Of a stretch of 64,000 bases of DNA, positions 58,854 to 64,000 are shown piece after piece (position 1 is the first letter of the stretch; the number at the start of each line of letters is the position of its first letter). The stretch lies in contig CAKJVC010000006.1 of NCBI GenBank assembly GCA_918026815.1, positions 1,426,001 through 1,490,000 on the forward strand. The letters run 5' to 3'. Both the position numbers and the translations under genes were made by a program. This DNA comes from Chalara sp. BL73 (Eukaryota; Ascomycota; Leotiomycetes; Helotiales). The notes beneath the pieces are model-generated. The model had not been told where the DNA came from and did not search any database. It worked only from the letters and a program-made list of their open reading frames with translations.

Positions 58854-60700
58854 GTCGTCAAAATACGGGCTACCGATGCCCAAATAGTTTATTTGCTAAA
58901 AAAGAGATCTTTGTCTGGCTGAGGTACATCGCCGCGTTGGAGGAATTGTGGCTATTAAATAAGCTAGACAGTCAGCATCATCTTCCAGAAACTGTTATTG
59001 GTCTTTCTCACCTACCAAATGCTATTCCAAAATCTGATTCAGCTTTCCACAACAAGGGCCGCAAGGCTAGTGGCATTGTGATGAACTCTAAAGATACAGG
59101 CGGGTTGGGAATGTGAGCTGCGAATCAGTATATATCGAGCTACAGATATATTGCGCGAGCACTCGCGTTAATCGTTCGATTATTCGAGCTTATTGTAATA
59201 GTTCTCGTTCATGTCTTGCCCAGTTTCGTGCAGATTGCCCACATCTGCGACGTAGTTCATGGTCTTTGAGCTACTGTTCCTGCCGACGCCGTAATTCCGC
59301 TCGGCTGGCAGTCCGAGTGCTCTTTACTATTCACCTGGAATCTCAAACCCGCAGCAGGAAACTCGTGTATACGAAGTACGGTTCGTGTTTCACGAAGAAC
59401 AGATTTGTGGAAATAGCTCAGGAACAGGTGGGCATTTAGCCAGCAACTGAAGGCTCAGGCGCGTATTGAACCAATTAGAGCATCACTTCATAGAATATTT
59501 TCACCCGCCAAGCTAAACCAATGATCTTTCATGGTTTTAGAAGATATTCTACTAAGTCGCATCTTGATTGGCCATGTTAAATAGTATACTTTCTTCTTAC
59601 ATTTTTTTTTTCCGCTACGCATCTTGTGCAGATCATCCGTCTCGTCACGTCACACTTTTCCTCCTGTGCAATGTGCAGAGATACTCCAAGGCTATGCCTT
59701 CTTATGCAGTGTACTAAGATGGGAGAGGCGCCAAAGCCTGCTCGCTAGGCATCTCGGGGTTGTAAGGTATTGGGGCAGAAGTAGAAAGCAGCTTTGGGCG
59801 TGTCACTTCTTGTGCTGCTCTTACGAGCGCATCACGAGAGACTGGGTATCTTCGAGGTATGGAGTTATGTTCTTATCTCGTGGCCAGCGGACTACATATT
59901 CGATTGCCTGCTATGCCATCACAGGTGCTACGCCACAAGGAAGGGAGGGAAGGTTATAATGCTAGACCTTATCTACCTCTGCGATGTTCAGAATATTCAA
60001 CTTTGAATCCGTGCCTAAATCGGGAAAGGTTGTCTCCATTTGAGACTGCTCTCTTGTATTTGTTAAATCTGTTTTTTCAAAGATTGTGCAGTTTCAGCAT
60101 GTTCGCGGGATTTTGAGAGGTTGCAAAGTTATAACCAACAAAAATGGTTAAGAATTTGGTCCCTGCAGGAACTCAGCCTGCAGAGCATTTTTTTTGCGGA
60201 ATAATGTGACCCTATGACACAGTACCCTTGTGTCAGAAGGACTTGTTAACGTAACTGACAAGCTATCCGTGTTTGTATGTGTCCTGTGTTTTGATTTTAC
60301 CCGCGGTATGAACAAGCGTCTTTGTAGGAGAAAACACCTAGAACGGCCCATCAACGCAGTATTGCGGGCGGTAATTTAAGGTAGACTCATGGTAGCTGCA
60401 TTACCTAAAAACAGCGGACTATGCGCTCTTACACCAGGGTGGCCAAGTATACACTGGTATAGGAAGTCATGTATGGTCCCACGGTTTTCCTCGTAATGCT
60501 TGGCAAGAGTTCAGCGGATGAGTCATCAAGCTTTTGGGGGTTGTTTTGTGAGTGGCTGATGGTCCTAAACTATAACTTTAGGTGTTTTGACGAGCATTTT
60601 GGGGCATCAATCCGTCCAAAACACCCCACTAATCTCAAATCCAACGTTTCACACTACTCGTTTTCTAACACCAGCACGGCTCGTGTTAACTTGGTTAAAT
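58854..60700. other. Unassigned region upstream of the histidine ammonia-lyase gene
   Basis: About 1.8 kb. Frames of 60-111 codons occur on the plus strand (59113-59439, 59624-60116) without motifs or agreement between frames. The last 200 bp should include the promoter of the lyase gene. Confidence 0.4.
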
Positions 60701-62230
60701 ATGACGCAAATAGATATAGGTACAAATGTGAGTGATCTTGGCGTTTGGATGCAATGCTATTCGGCGCCAGTTACCATCCATTTGTCTAGGCCGGCAATCG
60801 AGGCGATCAAATCTTCCCGCAATGCCATTGAGGCTATTATCGCCTCAGACAAGCCTGTTTATGGCATCAACACTGGTTTCGGCAGACTCTCCAACCAGTC
60901 TGTACGTTCAGAGGACCTACATCAACTGCAGGAAAACCTCGTCCTGTCGCATACCGTCGGGGCTGGTGACCCATTGCCCACAAAGATTGTCAGGTTGGCA
61001 ATGGCCTTGAAGATCGCGTCGTTCGCGAAGGGTTTCTCGGGAATCAGACTAGAAGTAGTACAGAGACTGCAGCTCTTTGTGGAGAATGAAATCTACCCCA
61101 TCATTCCGGAGAAAGGCTCTGTGGGTGCCTCAGGTGACCTTGCCCCTCTGGCTCATATGAGCGCTGCACTCATAGGTGCTGGAGACGTCGAATTCAAAGG
61201 GAAAATTATCTCTGCCGAATCGGTACACAAGAGTTTTGGACTAACGCCTCTTCGATTAGAGGCAAAGGAAGGACTGGCACTCCTTAATGGCACACAGATA
61301 TCCACCGCTCTGGCTTTAGCAGGTCTATTCGAGGCCGAGCGGTGCTTTGCAACAGCCATTGTGGTAGGAGCCATCACCACTGAAGCTGTCCTTGGCTTGG
61401 AAGAGGCTTTTGACAGTCGTATTCATGCGCTGCGTCGGCAGAAGGGTCAGATTGAGGTCGCCACTACTATTAGGGAGCTTATTGCTAACAGCGGGTTTCG
61501 TGCGCCTTCCTTGAAAACAGGGCGTCGGCAAGATCCCTACTCTATCCGCTGCCAACCGCAAGTCCTTGGAGCATGCCGTGACCTACTGTCGCAGGTTGCA
61601 GAGGTACTTACACGAGAAGCTGATGCCGTCACGGACAATCCTCTTGTTTTCGCTGATAGCCTGGAAGTACTCTCTGGAGGAAACTTTCATGCGGAACCCG
61701 TTGCATTTGCCGCGGATATTCTTGCGATGGCTATCTGTGAAATTGGCTCACTCTCTGAAAGACGCCTTGCTCTGATGACGGATTCGTCATTATCTGGGCT
61801 ACCACCTTTCCTAACGAGTGAGCCGGGGCTGAATTCCGGCTTCATGAGCGCTCAAATTGCTGCAGCTGCCATGGTGGCCGAAAATCGACAGCGCGCCTAC
61901 CCGGCGTCTGTGGACAATGTCCCAACAGTTGCAAACCAGGAGGACCTTGTGTCGATGGCGACTCATGGAGCCAGACGTGTCCTTACGATGATAGATACAC
62001 TCGACAATATTTTAGCATCTGAATTATTGGCTGCGGTCGAGGGGTGTGACCATCGTGGTTTTGTACTAAACCCTGCCCTTGAAGCGGTGCGTTCGATGCT
62101 CCGTGCATCTGTACCACGAATGAATAGAGATCGCTATTTTGCTCCAGCTCACAGTCAATCACGGCTGCTGGTAAGACAGTCGTCAGTTTTAGAAGCCGCT
62201 GGGTGGGGATCCCTCTCGTCACGAAAGTAG
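60701..62230 (+). CDS. hutH: Histidine ammonia-lyase (bacterial HutH type)
   Basis: Converts L-histidine to urocanate and ammonia, the first step of histidine catabolism. The gene is intronless. I chose the ATG at 60701, 38 codons into a longer frame starting at 60587, because it gives 509 residues, about the length of Pseudomonas HutH, and brings key residues into register: YGINTGFG (about 54-61), ASG forming the MIO prosthetic group within GSVGASGDLAPLAHM (about 143-145), QDPYSIRCQP with Gln277, Tyr280 and Arg283, and NQED with Glu414. The sequence lacks the long C-terminal extension of fungal phenylalanine ammonia-lyases. One difference is NQEDLVSM where HutH usually has NQEDHVSM, near the substrate site, so specificity could differ. 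No other histidine-pathway gene is nearby. Horizontal transfer from bacteria is possible but unproved. Confidence 0.88.
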   Translation: MTQIDIGTNVSDLGVWMQCYSAPVTIHLSRPAIEAIKSSRNAIEAIIASDKPVYGINTGFGRLSNQSVRSEDLHQLQENLVLSHTVGAGDPLPTKIVRLAMALKIASFAKGFSGIRLEVVQRLQLFVENEIYPIIPEKGSVGASGDLAPLAHMSAALIGAGDVEFKGKIISAESVHKSFGLTPLRLEAKEGLALLNGTQISTALALAGLFEAERCFATAIVVGAITTEAVLGLEEAFDSRIHALRRQKGQIEVATTIRELIANSGFRAPSLKTGRRQDPYSIRCQPQVLGACRDLLSQVAEVLTREADAVTDNPLVFADSLEVLSGGNFHAEPVAFAADILAMAICEIGSLSERRLALMTDSSLSGLPPFLTSEPGLNSGFMSAQIAAAAMVAENRQRAYPASVDNVPTVANQEDLVSMATHGARRVLTMIDTLDNILASELLAAVEGCDHRGFVLNPALEAVRSMLRASVPRMNRDRYFAPAHSQSRLLVRQSSVLEAAGWGSLSSRK

Positions 62231-63121
62231 CTCTTAGACAGTGCTATGGAATAAAAGAGTCAGACGTAGTATATGTTATTATACGGCTCTAGTTTTGATT
62301 ACGCTATAAATTCGGAAGGTGTAAATTTTGATGACTCAAAGCACTGAACATCTCGATATAATGAAGTTCCGTGGGATGTTCATCGTTTTGAGTGCGAATA
62401 ATATTACCACCGCGTGTCTATTACTGACTATCTTCTCTAAGTTGTATAGAGGGTATATTGATCGGTGGGTTGTTGTGTTTTACTTACTCTTCTTCATCCA
62501 CTGCAAAACGGTCTTTCACTCTCCTAAAACTGGTAAGAAAGCATCTCGAAGTGTGGTTAAGCGTTAACGGATTACTTCCATGTGTATTTAATGGCCGGAA
62601 TCTAAACACTTTTAACAAATGGAGTGAATCTCACGGCACATGTAGGAGCGGAAACTTAGGGCCATATCTAGAAAGGCACCGGCAAGCCTTTCTTATGGCC
62701 TTCTGATGATGCAGTAGAGACAGCGTTCAAGGCGAAGGAATCATTCAAATTATTTTTTCGCTCCTACTCCAAAAGATTGACAAGTACAGACCGCTGTGTG
62801 CCCTGCTTAAGCCGAGCCACACATTTCCGTAGGATATTGGTCCTGTCCATCTCGTTCGCATATGCAAGTTGGCCGAGCTGGCTCCTCACAATAACTTTTC
62901 CCCCCAATCCTAGTAAAGAGCTTTCGCCTCATTGCCCTCCGTCATGTTCAAAAATAACATCGAGCTCGCTGTGAAGTCCACGCTCTTTGGGCTGCCATCG
63001 ATAAATGCTGCTTCCGGTGCAGCTCTCCCGATGGTTGCACCTCATGCCTATCGTGCTATCGGTTGGCCGAACAACGCCAAAGCTGTTGGAGTGGGCTTCC
63101 GTGCCCTCGTATTAGTATATT
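62231..63121. other. Unassigned region
   Basis: Frames at 62328-62567, 62777-62974 and 62932-63159 show no motif. The final 100 bp before 63122 may be the upstream part of the ankyrin remnant, but I could not align them to a repeat. Confidence 0.4.
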
Positions 63122-63383
63122 CTCGAAGATGCAGGACAACTTTTATTCGAATGCGTTAATAACGATTATCTTGTATGTAAACACATGCTTGAGACTTCAA
63201 AACAACTAGAGACACTTATTAAAGGGAAGGATTCTTGCAATGCCCTGACAGCGCTATCTCTTGCAAGCGATCAAGGTCGCCTAGAAATCGCCAAGTTGCT
63301 ATGTGAGCATGGCGCTAAGCTAGACAGTGTCGATAATAATGGATAAACTCTACTGATGCTCGCTACCTTGAATGGTTATGGCT
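63122..63383 (+). pseudogene. Ankyrin-repeat fragment
   Basis: One clear ankyrin unit is readable, TALSLASDQGRLEIAKLLCEHGAKL, with its DxxG turn and the next unit starting TLLMLATLNGYG. An in-frame TAA (63344-63346) stands where the usual residue before TLL (often Gln or Tyr) is expected, and a second stop follows. The preceding residues (DAGQLLFECVNNDYLVCKHML) look like the end of an earlier unit. No start codon or continuing frame is found, so this is a relic. Confidence 0.6.
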
Positions 63384-63437
63384 AAACCAAATCTAATCTA
63401 GCATGGCTTGGTGCTTCATTATTTGTCAATGACAACA

Positions 63438-63545
63438 ATGGCCCGGAACGAGAGGAAAGACCTGATTATGGATCTCAAACTTAGTGGGTTTTTATACGAG
63501 GAGATTGCAAAGACTATCAAGAACCAAGATTTTCAACCCTCGTAA
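63438..63545 (+). pseudogene. Short helix-turn-helix fragment, Tc1/mariner-transposase-like
   Basis: The ATG at 63438 opens 35 codons with KDLIMDLKLSGFLYEEIAKTI, resembling the first helix-turn-helix of Tc1/mariner transposases. The frame ends at a TAA overlapping a GTAAGT donor-like site (63541), so a spliced continuation cannot be excluded, but none was found. Too short for confidence. Confidence 0.3.
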
Positions 63546-64000
63546 GTCTTGTTTAGTCTATTTCAATATACTATGCCAACCGGCAAGCCTTAAACCCAGT
63601 CACCTAGGCCCAAGGCCGTCCCAAATGTTACAGAAAACCACCAACAGGGGGTGCACGAATTCTGTGCACACCCGCAAAATTTGGCCCAAAACACACCAAA
63701 AATGGCCTACTTTACACAATTATAACCCTTCGTCCCATTAAAGTTATTCTTTTAATAATGAAAACAAAAGTAAATATAGATTAGAAGATTGAATATATCA
63801 ATTTAGATTTGTAGCGTGGTTTTAGTATAGGTTCTATTACTTAATCCCGTATTTTAGTGAAGGTTTTTGTTAACGTAGCTCACAAGCGAGTCGTCAAAAC
63901 AAGCTTGCCCGTTATTTTTTTCTTGGCATCGTACAAAAACACCATTAACCACAGAACCTTTTCGTTCCACCCTTCGTGAATTCAACATGGAGGCAATCTT
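63546..64000. other. AT-rich end of window, possible transposon end
   Basis: Near 63645-63675 the sequence CAGGGGGTGCACG is followed after 6 nt by GTGCACACCC, an imperfect palindrome of the kind found at DNA-transposon ends. The last 12 bases open an ATG (63988) whose frame runs off the window. Not enough is visible to decide. Confidence 0.3.

Noticed and set aside
60587..60700. Upstream ATG of the histidine ammonia-lyase frame
   Set aside because: The extra 38 residues have no counterpart in HutH proteins, and residue numbering fits the ATG at 60701; an N-terminal extension cannot be fully excluded.

Overview
The window is nuclear DNA of a filamentous ascomycete (Pezizomycotina). Genes are small, with 49-104 nt introns bounded by GT/AG and CTNAN-type branch points. 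There are two HET-domain loci. Every old transposon carries the signature of repeat-induced point mutation (RIP): CpA-to-TpA changes that turn Gln and Trp codons into stops and Asp/Glu codons into Asn/Lys. Base composition is split between ordinary gene-bearing DNA and a very AT-rich block of about 16 kb.

Layout. 1-3057: 3' end of a RIP-damaged Ty3/Gypsy chromovirus (element A) with its LTR. 3.3-12.0 kb: a secreted NucA/NucB-like gene with a frameshift, a decayed ankyrin/STAND-type gene, a decayed conserved fungal gene and an apparently live ExK-motif gene with a long acidic tail. 12.8-13.6 kb: three short solo LTRs, two of them inverted around a 210-bp spacer. 14.7-16.8 kb: an intact HET gene. 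18.4-38.0 kb: a multi-pass membrane protein gene cut after codon 22 by an 18-kb insertion. 38.3-40.4 kb: a second HET gene with one nonsense codon. 41.5-54.3 kb: a GRF zinc-finger gene, a secreted protein gene, a single-pass membrane protein gene, an arginyl-tRNA synthetase and a CorA-like two-TM gene. 55-60 kb: mostly unassigned, with a BTB remnant and a MITE. 60.7-62.2 kb: a bacterial-type histidine ammonia-lyase. 63-64 kb: an ankyrin fragment and a transposase-like fragment.

The main discovery is the 18-kb insertion. A hAT transposon (18457-36461) with CAGTG termini and a perfect 8-bp target duplication sits in the membrane-protein gene; removing it with one copy of the duplication restores the reading frame exactly. 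A Gypsy element (C, 21486-34915, duplication TACAG) sits in the hAT transposase gene. A second Gypsy element (B, 21496-28320, duplication CAACT) sits 10 bp inside an LTR of element C. A 454-bp solo LTR (duplication ATATT) and a further LTR-like insertion also lie in the hAT. The order of insertion can therefore be read directly: gene, hAT, C, B.

The genes do not form a pathway. Several belong to families typical of fungal recognition and accessory compartments (HET, ankyrin/STAND, BTB, secreted and membrane-anchored proteins), and many are broken, which fits an accessory or subtelomere-like region. The synthetase, the CorA-like gene, one HET gene and the histidine ammonia-lyase look intact. 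All family assignments come from reading motifs; no database search was possible.
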